A DNA stretch of 52,809 nucleotides. It comes from Pseudonocardia hydrocarbonoxydans (GTDB lineage: Bacteria > Actinomycetota > Actinomycetes > Mycobacteriales > Pseudonocardiaceae). The translations under genes were made by a program, and so were the position numbers. Location: contig NZ_BJNG01000042.1 in NCBI RefSeq assembly GCF_006539565.1, positions 1 through 52,809 of the forward strand, read 5' to 3'. Below, piece after piece: positions 27,989 to 38,722 of this stretch (its first letter is position 1; every line of letters begins with the position of its first letter). The notes under the pieces are model-generated. The model was not told the DNA's origin. It did not search any database and saw nothing but the letters and a program-made list of their open reading frames with translations.

Positions 27989-30682
27989 CTACAGCGCCAG
28001 CCGCGACAGCTCCGCGCGCCGGGCGATCCCCAGCTTGGGGAAGGCGCGGTGCAGATGGTGGCCGACGGTGCGCGGGCTCAGGAACAGCTGCGCCGCGATC
28101 TCCTTGTTGCTGCGCCCGGTGGCGGCCAGCCGCACCACCTGCAGCTCCTGCGGCGTGAGCCGGTGGCGGGGGTCCTCCGCCGCCGGGTGGGCGACGGGCC
28201 GCTCCCCGATGGTGGCCAGCTCCGACCGGGCCCGCTGCTCCCACCGGCGGGCCCCGAGCCGGTCGAACGCCGCCGCGGCCGCGCTGAGCTCGGTGTGGGC
28301 GTCGCTGCGCCGCCGCCTGCGGCGCAGCCACTCGCCGTGCACGAGCCGGGTGCGGGCCTGGTCGAACGGGCCGGCCCCGGCGTCCAGGGCGGCGCGGTAC
28401 ACCCCGTCGTCGTCCCCGAGCAGGGCCCGGCAGCGCAGGGCCAGGCCGGGGGCGACCGGGCCCCCGACCTGCTCCGCCCACCGCTCGACCTCGGGCAGGT
28501 GCCGGCGGGCCGCCTCCTGGTCGCCGGCCCGCACGGCGGCCTCGACGTGGTCGGGCACGGCCCGGACGAGGACGTCGCGCCGGCCGGGGGCCGTGCACAC
28601 CGCGTCCAGCGCGCGCAGCGCCCGGTCGAACCGGCCGCCGGCCAGGTCGAGGCGGGCCAGCCCCCAGCGGGCGAGGTCGGCGTTGAGCAGCCCACGGGCG
28701 TCGGCGTCGGGGAGCACGGCGCGGGCGAGCGAGGTGGCCCGGTCCTCGTCGCCCGCCGCGGCCGCGACCCAGACCGCCAGCGCGCGCAGCGCGGCGAGCT
28801 CGGTGTGCCAGCCGGCCTCCGTGGCCAGCGCGATCGCCTCGGTGACGTGCGCGTCCGCGTCGTGGACCGCCCCGGCCAGGAGCCGGGCGATGGCGAGGAA
28901 CTCCAGCACGTACGGGCTCCAGCCGGCCGCGCCGGTGGCCCGCGCGTGGTCGAGGGTCTCCTCCAGCACCCGGGTCGCGCCCGCGTCGTCGCCCACCAGG
29001 AGCGCACCGACGGCGGCGACGATCCGGTGCGGGAACCCGAGGGAACCGACACCGGCGGCGAGCGCGCCGACCGGGCCCACGGCGGCGTCCGCGCGCCCGT
29101 CGAACAGCGCGCTCCACGCGACCTGCGCCCCGATGGAGACGCCGAGGTCCGAGTCCGGCGGCACCGCCAGCGACCGGAGCCGGTCGGCGGCACGTCGCAC
29201 CAGGTCGTGTGCGGCCACGTGCCGGCCGACCAGCAGCACCTCGGTGAGCATCTCCGCGGCGCGCTCCGGATCGGCGGTGAGCACCAGCTCCGCGGCGGGC
29301 AGCGCCAGGTCGGCGTCCGCGCGGGGAGCGGTGCGGTCGTACTCCACCTGGGCGCGGACGAACATCGCGGCGGCCACCACCCGCGGGTCGCGCCCGTACG
29401 ACTCGGCCTCGGCGGCCAGGCGCGCGGCCCGGTCGGCCCGGCCGCCGTCCCACGCGGCCTGCGCCGCCAGCGTCAGCCGCCGGGCCCGGCGGTCGTCGTC
29501 GGTGCTCAACCGGGCCGCGCGGTCGTAGGCCGCGCAGACGGCCATCACCCCGCCCCGGTGCCGGGCCCGTTCCGCGGCCCGTTCCAGCCCCTCGGCCACC
29601 CGCTCGTCGGGCTCGATCGCCGCCGCGGACTCGTGCCAGGCACGGCGGTCGGCGTCGGCGGTGCCCGCGAGGTCGTCGGCGAAGGCCCGGTGCACCGCCA
29701 CCTGCTCGTGGTGCGCCGCGCCCTGGTAGACCGCCGCCCGCACCAGCGGGTGCCGGAAGGCGACCGCACCCCCGGTCACCGTGACGAGCCCGGCCCGCTC
29801 GGCCGGGGCGAGATCGGCCGGGGTGGCGCCGCGGCGCGCCGCCACCCGCAGCACGGTGTCGAGGCCGGCCCGGCCGTCGGCGGCCGCCGCGAGCAGCACC
29901 GTCCGGGTCGCCGGGGACAGCTCGGCGAGCTGGGCGCGGAACGCCCGCTGCACGCGTCCCGCCACCGGCAGCGGCCCCACCTGCTCGACCGGCTCGTGCC
30001 GGCCCGGCGCCTGGGCGCCGCCGAGCTCCAGCACGGCCAGCGGGTTGCCGCGCGCCTCGTGCAGCACCCGCTCGCGGACGGGCCCGCTCAACCCGGGCAC
30101 CCGCGCGTCGAGCAGCGCGGCCGACTCCGCCACCGGGAGCCCGGACAGCGCGAGCGTGTCGATCCCCGGCGCGGCGAACGGGACCGCGGTGTCGCGTGCC
30201 GCCATCAGCACGGCGATCGGATCGGCCTGGAAGCGGCGGGCCGCGAACAGCAGCGCGTCCACCGACCCGTGGTCGAGCCACTGCACGTCGTCGACCAGGC
30301 ACAGCAGCGGCCGCTCGTCGGCCAGCTCGGCGAGCAGCGTGAGGGTCCCCGCCCCGATCAGGAACCGGTCCGGGGCGGCGCCGTCGGCCAGGCCGAACGC
30401 CGCCCGCAGCGCGGCGGCCTGCGGCCCGGGCAGCGCGTCGAGCCGGTCGAGGTGGCCGACGAGCAGCTGGTGGAGGCCGCCGAAGGCGAGCTCTGCCTCG
30501 GACTCGATCCCCAGCGCGCGCAGCACCAGTGCGTCACCGGCCGCGGCCGCGGCGTGGTCGAGCAGCGCCGACTTCCCGATGCCGGCCTCGCCCGTGACCA
30601 GGAGCGCGCGGCTGGTGCCGCGCATCGCCTCGGCGAGCAGGCCGTCGATCGTGGCCCGTTCGGCGTCGCGTCCGACGATCAC
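27989..30682 (-). CDS. LAL-type LuxR transcriptional regulator with AAA ATPase domain
   Basis: 897 residues. N-terminal ATPase: Walker A GEAGIGKSALLDHAA near residue 32, Walker B LLCLVDDVQWLDHGS near 125. The middle is a long Ala-rich helical repeat region, probably TPR-like. The C-terminus has a LuxR HTH, LTPQELQVVRLAATGRSNKE with RTVGHHLHRAFPKLGI. Such regulators sense a ligand through the large ATPase/TPR part and activate nearby operons. GTG 30682 is 42 bp after korB on the same strand. Candidate targets are the SDR gene and korAB. Confidence 0.88.
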   Translation of the reverse strand: MIVGRDAERATIDGLLAEAMRGTSRALLVTGEAGIGKSALLDHAAAAAGDALVLRALGIESEAELAFGGLHQLLVGHLDRLDALPGPQAAALRAAFGLADGAAPDRFLIGAGTLTLLAELADERPLLCLVDDVQWLDHGSVDALLFAARRFQADPIAVLMAARDTAVPFAAPGIDTLALSGLPVAESAALLDARVPGLSGPVRERVLHEARGNPLAVLELGGAQAPGRHEPVEQVGPLPVAGRVQRAFRAQLAELSPATRTVLLAAAADGRAGLDTVLRVAARRGATPADLAPAERAGLVTVTGGAVAFRHPLVRAAVYQGAAHHEQVAVHRAFADDLAGTADADRRAWHESAAAIEPDERVAEGLERAAERARHRGGVMAVCAAYDRAARLSTDDDRRARRLTLAAQAAWDGGRADRAARLAAEAESYGRDPRVVAAAMFVRAQVEYDRTAPRADADLALPAAELVLTADPERAAEMLTEVLLVGRHVAAHDLVRRAADRLRSLAVPPDSDLGVSIGAQVAWSALFDGRADAAVGPVGALAAGVGSLGFPHRIVAAVGALLVGDDAGATRVLEETLDHARATGAAGWSPYVLEFLAIARLLAGAVHDADAHVTEAIALATEAGWHTELAALRALAVWVAAAAGDEDRATSLARAVLPDADARGLLNADLARWGLARLDLAGGRFDRALRALDAVCTAPGRRDVLVRAVPDHVEAAVRAGDQEAARRHLPEVERWAEQVGGPVAPGLALRCRALLGDDDGVYRAALDAGAGPFDQARTRLVHGEWLRRRRRRSDAHTELSAAAAAFDRLGARRWEQRARSELATIGERPVAHPAAEDPRHRLTPQELQVVRLAATGRSNKEIAAQLFLSPRTVGHHLHRAFPKLGIARRAELSRLAL

Positions 30683-30724
30683 GGGCGCGGGCGGTCCGGA
30701 CGCGCGTCGACGGTCATGCGGGGC

Positions 30725-31806
30725 TCAGCCGATCACGGTCCAGGTGTCGCGGCCGTGCAGCAGGGCCTGCAGGTCCGGGCCACCCGCGGCGGCGGCCTTC
30801 TCCTTCGCCTCGGTGACCTGGGCGCGGGCCGCGTCGTCGTAGGTGAGCTTGTCGACGTCGCGGAAGATCCCGGTGACGGTGTGGGTCAGGTCCTGGTCGG
30901 ACAGCCGCGACAGCGCGAACGCGAGGTTCTGGTCGCGGGCGTCGTGCACCACGATCTCCGACGCGTCGACCTCGGCCGCCTTCGCGACCCCGAGCCCGAA
31001 GCCCTCCCGGACCACGGCGAACGTGCCGAGCCCGTCGTCGCCCGTCGGCCCGAACCGGATTGGCTCGCCGTCGGTGAGGTGGATCAGCCGCTCCTCGACG
31101 TCGTCGCCCTTGCGCAGGACGTCGAAGGACCCGTCGTTGAAGATCGGGCAGTCCTGGAAGATCTCGACGAGCGCGGTGCCACGGTGCGCGGCGGCCGCGC
31201 CCAGGACGGCGGTGAGGCCCTTGCGGTCGGAGTCGATCGCCCGCCCGACGAAGGTGGCCTCGGCGCCCAGCGCCAGCGACACCGGGTTGAACGGGTGGTC
31301 GACCGAGCCCATCGGCGTGGACTTGGTGACCTTCCCGACCTCGGAGGTGGGCGAGTACTGGCCCTTGGTCAGCCCGTAGATCCGGTTGTTGAACAGCAGG
31401 ATCTTGAGGTTGACGTTGCGGCGCAACGCGTGGATCAGGTGGTTGCCGCCGATGGAGAGCGCGTCGCCGTCGCCGGTGACGACCCAGACCGAGAGGTCCG
31501 GTCGCGACACCGCGAGACCCGTGGCGATGGTCGGCGCACGTCCGTGGATCGAGTGCATGCCGTAGGTGTTGAGGTAGTACGGAAACCGGCTGGAGCAGCC
31601 GATCCCGGACACGAACACCGTGTTCTCGCGCTTGATGCCCAGCGTCGGGAGGAACTGGCGGACGGCGGCGAGCACGGCGTAGTCGCCGCAGCCGGGGCAC
31701 CAGCGCACCTCCTGGTCGGAGGTGAAGTCCTTGGCGGTCTGCTTGTCGGTCGTGGTGGGGACCCCGTCGAGGCCCCCGATCGAGGGCAGACCCAGATCCA
31801 GCGCGG

Positions 31807-31810
<4 letters not shown>
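30725..31810 (-). CDS. korB: 2-oxoacid:ferredoxin oxidoreductase subunit beta
   Basis: 361 residues, thiamine-diphosphate-binding subunit. VRWCPGCGDYAVLAAV supplies cluster Cys residues; GIGCSSRFPYYLNTYGMHSI, WVVTGDGDALSIGGNHLIHA (TPP/Mg motif GDGD) and LLFNNRIYGLTKGQYSPTS are family signatures. With korA it decarboxylates a 2-oxoacid, most likely 2-oxoglutarate as in mycobacterial KorAB, reducing ferredoxin and making an acyl-CoA. ATG 31810 overlaps the korA stop (ATGA). Confidence 0.92.
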
Positions 31811-33690
<1,880 letters not shown>

Positions 33691-33724
33691 GGGTGGGTCG
33701 TGTCCTCGTTCCGGACGGCTGCAG

Positions 33725-33746
33725 GTAATCCTCGAGCGAGGTTAAC
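33725..33746. promoter_or_regulatory. Near-palindrome in the korAB promoter region
   Basis: GTAATCCTCG-AG-CGAGGTTAAC: arms of 10 bp pair at 8 positions, with perfect inner CCTCG/CGAGG. It lies 35 bp before korA in a 126-bp gap and could overlap the promoter; a TetR-size operator is plausible. Confidence 0.4.
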
Positions 33747-33816
33747 TCCCGTTTCGCCCCAGTGTCCTCGCACCCTGCCTGATGTCACACCTCGCCGAAA
33801 GGTGGGCGTCCCCGGC

Positions 33817-34584
33817 TCAGGAACGGCTGATCTTCGCCTGGAGCGCGGCGAGCCGGGTCCGGAACTCCGGGGAGTGCACCGACTCGGCCTGCGCCCGCAC
33901 CTCGATCTCCACCGCGGCCCCCTGCGTGTCGAGCCCGGCGGTGAGCCGCATCGTGGCCTTCGTGGCGATCGTGAGGTCGCGGGGGTTGGCCGCGGCCCGC
34001 GCGCCCATCTCCACCGCGGCGGCCACCACGTCGTCGACGGTGCGGTGGACGAGCCCGATCCGCTGCGCCTCCTGCGCGTCGACGACCTCGCCGAACAGCG
34101 TGAGCGCCGCCGCCCCCTGCGCACCGAGGACGCGGTGCGCCATCCAGGTGTAGCCACCGCCCGGGTGGATGCCCAGCGGCAGGAACCGGGCGTCGAACCG
34201 CGCGGCCGGTCCGGCCAGGCGCACGTCGGCGGCCAGTGCGAGGTTCATCCCGGCACCGACCGCGGCCCCGTTGACGGCGGCGATCGTCGGCAGCGGGCAC
34301 TGCGCCACCGCGAGGAACCCGGCGTAGACCCGCTGCAGGGTCGGCGCGTCGGCCGTGGCGAGCTCGGCGAGGTCGCCACCGGCGCAGAAGCCGGGGTCCT
34401 CCCCGGTGACGACGATCGCGCCCACCTCGGGGTCGGCGACGGCCTCGGCGACCGCGGCCTCCAGCAGCTCGGACAGCGCGAGGTTCATCGCGTTGCGGCG
34501 CGCGGGGTACGACAGCGTCAGGACGGCGACGCCGTCGGTGGTCTCGCGGAGCACCCGGATGTCGGATGTGGGGAAGTCGGCCAT
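33817..34584 (-). CDS. Enoyl-CoA hydratase/isomerase family protein
   Basis: 255 residues, crotonase fold. VLTLSYPARRNAMNLAL and DPGFCAGGDLAEL form the first oxyanion loop; PLPTIAAVNGAAVGAGMNLALAA-type sequence forms the second. ARFDARFLPLGIHPGGG follows. The hydratase Glu positions differ (LGIHPGGGYTWMAHRVLG in place of GLxPExG), so it may be an isomerase or hydrolase rather than a hydratase. Divergent from the thioesterase with 38 bp between starts. Confidence 0.85.
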   Translation of the reverse strand: MADFPTSDIRVLRETTDGVAVLTLSYPARRNAMNLALSELLEAAVAEAVADPEVGAIVVTGEDPGFCAGGDLAELATADAPTLQRVYAGFLAVAQCPLPTIAAVNGAAVGAGMNLALAADVRLAGPAARFDARFLPLGIHPGGGYTWMAHRVLGAQGAAALTLFGEVVDAQEAQRIGLVHRTVDDVVAAAVEMGARAAANPRDLTIATKATMRLTAGLDTQGAAVEIEVRAQAESVHSPEFRTRLAALQAKISRS

Positions 34585-34609
34585 GGCCGCATCCTGCCCC
34601 AGCCCCGGC

Positions 34610-34615
34610 TACCGT
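34610..34615 (+). promoter_or_regulatory. Putative -10 box (TACCGT) of the thioesterase gene, leaderless
   Basis: TACCGT ends 7 nt before ATG 34623, the same hexamer and spacing as at menG (7121). Confidence 0.4.
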
Positions 34616-34622
34616 CCGGTAC

Positions 34623-35123
34623 ATGACCCTCTCCGTCCCCGGGAGTGCCGTCCGGCCCGCCTCGCACCCCGACACCCCGCCGCCCGGCACCGTGCTGCCC
34701 GCCCACTACGAGGGCTGCTTCGGCTGCGGCGACCTCGAGGGCGGGATGCGGCTGCGCTCCACCGTCGGCGACGACCTGGCCGTCACCACCACGTTCGTCG
34801 TGCAGCGCCACCACCAGGGGGCGCCGGGCATCGCGCACGGCGGCGTCGTCGCGGCCGCGTTCGACGAGGCGCTCGGCGCGCTGGCCGTGCACCACCGGGA
34901 GCCCGCGGTGACGGCGAGCCTGCAGACGCAGTTCCGCCGCCCGGTCCCCGTCGGCGTCACGCTCTACCTGGTGGCGCGGATCGTGGGCCGCGAGGGGCGC
35001 AAGGTGTGGTGCACGGGGGAGGCCCGGCTCGGGGCACCCGACGGCCCGCTGGCGGCCGAGGCGACCGCGCTGTTCCTGGTCGTCCCGGCGACCCACTTCG
35101 CCGAGCACGGCACCCTCGAGTAG
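34623..35123 (+). CDS. PaaI-type hotdog thioesterase
   Basis: 166 residues. CFGCGDLEGGMRLRSTV at the start and GAPGIAHGGVVAAAFDEALG with the active-site HGG-Asp-Glu pattern mark the PaaI/YbgC hotdog family, followed by LQTQFRRPVPVG. It hydrolyses acyl-CoA thioesters of unknown identity. Divergent from enoyl-CoA hydratase and 2 nt before the flavin oxidase gene. Confidence 0.85.
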   Translation: MTLSVPGSAVRPASHPDTPPPGTVLPAHYEGCFGCGDLEGGMRLRSTVGDDLAVTTTFVVQRHHQGAPGIAHGGVVAAAFDEALGALAVHHREPAVTASLQTQFRRPVPVGVTLYLVARIVGREGRKVWCTGEARLGAPDGPLAAEATALFLVVPATHFAEHGTLE

Positions 35124-35125
35124 CC

Positions 35126-36406
35126 GTGTGGCGCAACTGGGCGGGCAACCAGCGCGCCGAGCCGTCGCGCACCGTCGTGGCGCGCGACGCGGGCGAGGTG
35201 GTCGACGCGGTACGCGCGGCGGGCCGCGACGGGCTGCGGGTCACCGCGCTGGGCTCCGGACACTCGTTCACCGCGATCGGCGCGCCGCACGGCGTCGCGC
35301 TGCGGGTGCCCGCCGACCCGGCGGCGGCGCGCGTCGACGGCGACCTGGTCACGGTGCCCGCGGGGCTGCCGCTGAGCGCGCTGAACGCGCTGCTGTGGGA
35401 GCACGGCCGCGCGCTGCCCAACCTCGGCGACATCGACGCCCAGACCGTCGCGGGCGCGATCTCCACCGGCACCCACGGCACCGGCGCGACGCACCGCGGC
35501 ATCGCCGCGCAGGTCCGCGCGCTCGACCTGGTCACCGCGGACGGGTCGCTGCTGCACTGCTCCCCGTCGGCGCACCCGGAGGTGTTCGACGCCGCCCGGG
35601 TCGGGCTCGGCGCGCTCGGCGTGCTGGTCGGCGTCACGCTGGCGACGGTGCCGGCGTTCCGGCTGCGCGCGGTGGAGGCGACGCTGCCGCTGGAGGCGCT
35701 GCTCGCCGACCTCGACGGGTTCCTGACCAGCGCCGAGCACGTCGAGTTCTACTGGTTCCCGCATTCCGACGTCGCCGCGACCAAGCGCAACGACCCCCTC
35801 CCCGTCGACGGACCGGTGCGCGGCCGCGCCGCCCGGTGGGCCGGCGAGGAGCTGCTCGGCAACGCCGGGTTCGGCGCCGCCTGCCGGCTCGCCCGCGCGG
35901 CGCCTGCTCTGGTGCCGCGGCTCAACCGGTTCGTCGCGGCCCGGATGGCGGCGGGGGAGTACGTCGACCGCTCCCACCGGGTGTTCACCAGCCCGCGCCG
36001 CGTCCGGTTCCTGGAGACGGAGTACGCCGTACCGCGTGCCGCGCTGCGCGAGGCGTTCGACGGGGTGCGGGCCGCGGCGGCCCGGCACGCGCGGGCCGTC
36101 CCGTTCCCGGTGGAGGTGCGGGTGGCCGCGGCCGACGACGTCCCGCTGTCGACGGCGTGCGGGCGCGACAGCGCCTACGTCGCCGTCCACGTGCACCGCG
36201 GGCAGCCGCACGAGGCCTACTTCGGGGCCGTCGAGGACGTCATGACGGCGCTGGACGGGCGCCCGCACTGGGGCAAGCTGCACACCCTCGGGGCGGACGA
36301 CCTGCGGCCGCGCTACCCCGGGTTCGACGCCTTCACCGCGCTGCGCGACCGCCTCGATCCCGACCGCCGTTTCACCAACCCCTACCTGGACCGGGTGCTC
36401 GGATGA
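35126..36406 (+). CDS. FAD-linked sugar-lactone oxidase (D-arabinono-1,4-lactone oxidase type)
   Basis: 426 residues of the VAO flavoprotein family. Start V-WRNWAGNQRAEP is the classic N-terminus of bacterial gulonolactone/arabinonolactone oxidases. FAD motifs: VTALGSGHSFTAIG (His may bind FAD covalently), LGDIDAQTVAGAISTGTHG and RGIAAQVRALDLVTADG. The ALO C-terminal domain has EFYWFPHSD, HWGKLHTL and DPDRRFTNPYLDRVLG. The physiological lactone is unknown. GTG 35126 is 2 nt after the thioesterase; the stop overlaps the next gene (ATGA). Confidence 0.88.
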   Translation: MWRNWAGNQRAEPSRTVVARDAGEVVDAVRAAGRDGLRVTALGSGHSFTAIGAPHGVALRVPADPAAARVDGDLVTVPAGLPLSALNALLWEHGRALPNLGDIDAQTVAGAISTGTHGTGATHRGIAAQVRALDLVTADGSLLHCSPSAHPEVFDAARVGLGALGVLVGVTLATVPAFRLRAVEATLPLEALLADLDGFLTSAEHVEFYWFPHSDVAATKRNDPLPVDGPVRGRAARWAGEELLGNAGFGAACRLARAAPALVPRLNRFVAARMAAGEYVDRSHRVFTSPRRVRFLETEYAVPRAALREAFDGVRAAAARHARAVPFPVEVRVAAADDVPLSTACGRDSAYVAVHVHRGQPHEAYFGAVEDVMTALDGRPHWGKLHTLGADDLRPRYPGFDAFTALRDRLDPDRRFTNPYLDRVLG

Positions 36407-37416
36407 ACCTCCGTGAGCTGACCACGCCCGCCCTGCTCGTCGACGTCGACGCGCTGGAGGCCAACCTCGCCGACATGGCCGCGGCGCTGCCCGGCGACCG
36501 GCTGCGCCCGCACGTCAAGGCGCACAAGACCACCGCGCTCGCCGCCCGGCAGGCCGCGGCCGGGCACGCCGGCTTCACCTGCGCCACGGTCCGCGAGGTC
36601 GAGGGGATGGCCGCGGCGGGGCTCGGCGAGGACCTGCTGCTGGCCAACGAGGTCCTCGACGCCCGGCGACTCGGGGTGCTGGACGCGCGGGTCACGCTGG
36701 CGGTCGACTCCCCCGAGACCCTGCGCGCGGCCGTCGACGGCGGGGTGCGGGAGGTGCTGATCGACGTCAACGTGGGGCTGCCGCGCTGCGGGATCGCCCC
36801 CTCGCGCGCCGGTGCGCTGGCCGACCGCGCCCGCGCCGCCGGGCTGACGGTGCGCGGGGTCATGGGCTACGAGGGCCACCTGATGATGCTCGGCGACGTG
36901 GCCGAGCGCGCGCGGCTCACGCAGGAGTGCATGGAGCGGCTGCTCGCCGCGCACGCCGAGGTGGGCGGGGAGATCGTCTCCGGCGGCGGCACCGGCACGT
37001 ACGCGCTCAACACCTGGGTCACCGAGGTCCAGGCCGGGTCCTACGCGCTGATGGACACCGCCTACACCGCGGCCGGGCTCCCCTTCCGGCAGGCGCTGAC
37101 GGTGCTGGCCACGGTGATCTCGGTGACCGCGCCGTCCGGGGAGATGCCCGGGTGGGCCGTCGCGGACGTCGGGCTTAAGGCGCTGGGGATGGACCACGGC
37201 AACCCGACGGTGCCCGGGGCGCAGGTGTGGTTCTGCTCCGACGAGCACCTCACCTTCGCCCCCGACGCACCGCTCGCGGTGGGCGACCGGATCCGCGTGC
37301 TGCCCGCGCACGTCGACCCGACGGTGGCGTTGCACGAGCGGATGCACCTGGTGCGGGGCGACGGCCCGGACGCCGAGGTGCTCGACTCCTGGCCGGTGGA
37401 CCTGCGCGGCTGGTGA
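36403..37416 (+). CDS. D-threonine aldolase/D-serine dehydratase-like PLP enzyme
   Basis: 337 residues, alanine-racemase-type TIM barrel with C-terminal DSD1 domain. The PLP lysine is in RPHVKAHKTTALAARQ near residue 40; VNVGLPRCGI, YEGHLMM and GGGTGTY bind phosphate. The C-terminal VLPAHVDPTVALHERMHLVR resembles the metal site of D-serine dehydratases and D-threonine aldolases. It should cleave or dehydrate a D-hydroxy amino acid. Overlaps the flavin oxidase by 4 nt; a repeat hairpin follows. Confidence 0.83.
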   Translation: MNLRELTTPALLVDVDALEANLADMAAALPGDRLRPHVKAHKTTALAARQAAAGHAGFTCATVREVEGMAAAGLGEDLLLANEVLDARRLGVLDARVTLAVDSPETLRAAVDGGVREVLIDVNVGLPRCGIAPSRAGALADRARAAGLTVRGVMGYEGHLMMLGDVAERARLTQECMERLLAAHAEVGGEIVSGGGTGTYALNTWVTEVQAGSYALMDTAYTAAGLPFRQALTVLATVISVTAPSGEMPGWAVADVGLKALGMDHGNPTVPGAQVWFCSDEHLTFAPDAPLAVGDRIRVLPAHVDPTVALHERMHLVRGDGPDAEVLDSWPVDLRGW

Positions 37417-37473
37417 CCGGTCGCGGTGCCCCCTGCCGCCCGGCCGCCCCGTCGACGGATGGGGCGGCGGGTT

Positions 37474-37569
37474 CGCGCGGGTTTCCGGGTCTCGCGCGGG
37501 TTTCCGGGTCTCGCGCGCCCCCGGGGCCGTGCGAGACCCGGTTCCGCGCGCGAGACCCGGTTCCACGGG
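37474..37569. repeat. 19-bp direct units in inverted arrangement (2+2)
   Basis: CGCGCGGGTTTCCGGGTCT occurs twice in tandem (37474-37492, 37493-37511). After a 20-bp GC spacer come two inverted-type units, CGAGACCCGGTTCCGCGCG (37532-37550) and a variant (37551-37569). The whole can fold into a long hairpin between two convergent genes, so it may also serve as a terminator. The core resembles the 3775-3840 repeat. Confidence 0.7.
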
Positions 37570-37620
37570 CGCCCCGGTCCGGCGTGGGGACCGGTCCGGG
37601 ATGCGGGGCGTCGAGGGCGC

Positions 37621-38046
37621 TCAGTCCGGCACCACGGCGTCGGCGACGGGCCGCCACACCTCCCGGACCTCGGCGGCCCAGCGCCGGACGAGCGCGCAGT
37701 GCTCGGCGGCGTCACGGGCGCGGGCGACGTCGGTGACGCGCAGGACGGCCCGGCCGGCCGGGCGGGGCACCGGGCCGGGCGGCTGGTCACGCAGCCGGGA
37801 CGACGCCCAGGCGACGTGGCGGCGCAGCGCGGGCCCGTCGAGCCCGCGGTCGACCGCGGCGCACAACGCGTCGAGCAGCAGCGCGAGGGTGTGGTCGCTG
37901 CTGTCGCCGGGGTGCTCCAGCCGGTAGGCCGCGACGGTGAGCTGGTGCACCGCGAAGTACTCCGGGTCCGCGAACTCCCGTGCCAGCAGGATCTCGAACG
38001 CCTCCTGCTGGGTCGCCTCCTCCTGGGTCGACTCCTCCTGGGTCAC
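37621..38046 (-). CDS. DUF5946-like protein with tandem-repeat N-terminus
   Basis: 141 residues. AFEILLAREFADPEYFAVHQ followed by VAAYRLEHPGD is the recognisable DUF5946 core; function unknown. The usual Cys-containing N-terminus of that family is absent. Instead the first 15 residues ([15 protein letters not shown]) come from three 15-bp DNA repeats at 38000-38044 that end at the start codon. GTG 38046 overlaps the phytanoyl-dioxygenase stop by 4 nt, so the two are probably co-expressed. Confidence 0.65.
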   Translation of the reverse strand: MTQEESTQEEATQQEAFEILLAREFADPEYFAVHQLTVAAYRLEHPGDSSDHTLALLLDALCAAVDRGLDGPALRRHVAWASSRLRDQPPGPVPRPAGRAVLRVTDVARARDAAEHCALVRRWAAEVREVWRPVADAVVPD

Positions 38047-38615
38047 CGCCGCCGCCAGGTGACCTGCAGGGCGTCGCGGCGGACCGTCGAGTGGTTGCGG
38101 GTGCCGGAGTGCCACAGGTGGCCGTCGAGCACGACGGCCGATCCCGCGCGCAGGGCGATGCGGCGCTCGCCGGGCCAGGTGCGGTCGACGGTGGCGCCGG
38201 GCGCGGTGCGGTTCCACCGGTGGGTGCCCGGGACGACGCGGGTCGCGCCGCCGTCCTCGGTGACGTCGACGAGCGCCACGATCGCGACGGCGACCTGCGG
38301 TAGCGGGGGCGGCGGCCCGGCGAAGTCGGCGTGCAGTGCCTGCGCGCCGAACCCGGGGTGCGGCGCGCGGACGTGCAGCGCGCCGCGGACGGGGTCCGGC
38401 CCGAGGATCCGCTCGACCGCCGCGACCAGCCGGGGTGCGGTCCACACCGCCTCGACCGCGGGGCCGCGCAGGTCGTCGACGTGCAGGGTGCCGCCGGGGC
38501 CGCGCGGGCCGTCGCGGTCCAGCGCCTGCGCCGTCGCCGCGCGGACACCGTCGAGCGCGGCGGCGTCGAGGAGGTCGGGGAGCAGCAGGTAGCCGTCGGC
38601 GTCGAGCGTGGTCAC
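38043..38615 (-). CDS. Phytanoyl-CoA dioxygenase (PhyH) family protein
   Basis: 190 residues of the Fe(II)/2-oxoglutarate oxygenase fold. The metal-binding HxD is in [14 protein letters not shown], and the distal His in [14 protein letters not shown], followed by Arg for 2-oxoglutarate. [15 protein letters not shown] is typical of the family. The substrate is unknown. Start ATG would lie at 38615 (GTG codon); its stop overlaps the DUF5946 gene. Confidence 0.8.
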   Translation of the reverse strand: MTTLDADGYLLLPDLLDAAALDGVRAATAQALDRDGPRGPGGTLHVDDLRGPAVEAVWTAPRLVAAVERILGPDPVRGALHVRAPHPGFGAQALHADFAGPPPPLPQVAVAIVALVDVTEDGGATRVVPGTHRWNRTAPGATVDRTWPGERRIALRAGSAVVLDGHLWHSGTRNHSTVRRDALQVTWRRR

Positions 38616-38660
38616 GCGCAGAGGGTGCGACGTGGCAGCGGGTGGAGGTCAAGCGGTTTC

Positions 38661-38686
38661 GGAACACCACCCGGTCGTGGCTCGTT
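38661..38686 (+). promoter_or_regulatory. ECF sigma-type promoter of htpX
   Basis: GGAAC (38661-38665), an 18-nt spacer and GTT (38684-38686) match the actinobacterial SigE/SigH-class pattern GGAA(C)-N18/19-GTT. The predicted start near 38693 gives a 30-nt leader. htpX is an envelope-stress gene, which fits. Confidence 0.55.
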
Positions 38687-38722
38687 GAAGGTGCAACCGA
38701 GACCGGAAGGGACGGACCCCGC

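Noticed and set aside
36403..37416. Alanine racemase
   Set aside because: The fold is shared, but the C-terminal region with HVDPTVALHE fits D-threonine aldolase/D-serine dehydratase and the racemase C-terminal domain is absent.
37474..37569. CRISPR array
   Set aside because: Units are 19 bp with no spacers between them, partly inverted, and no cas genes are present. No CRISPR array was found anywhere in the window.
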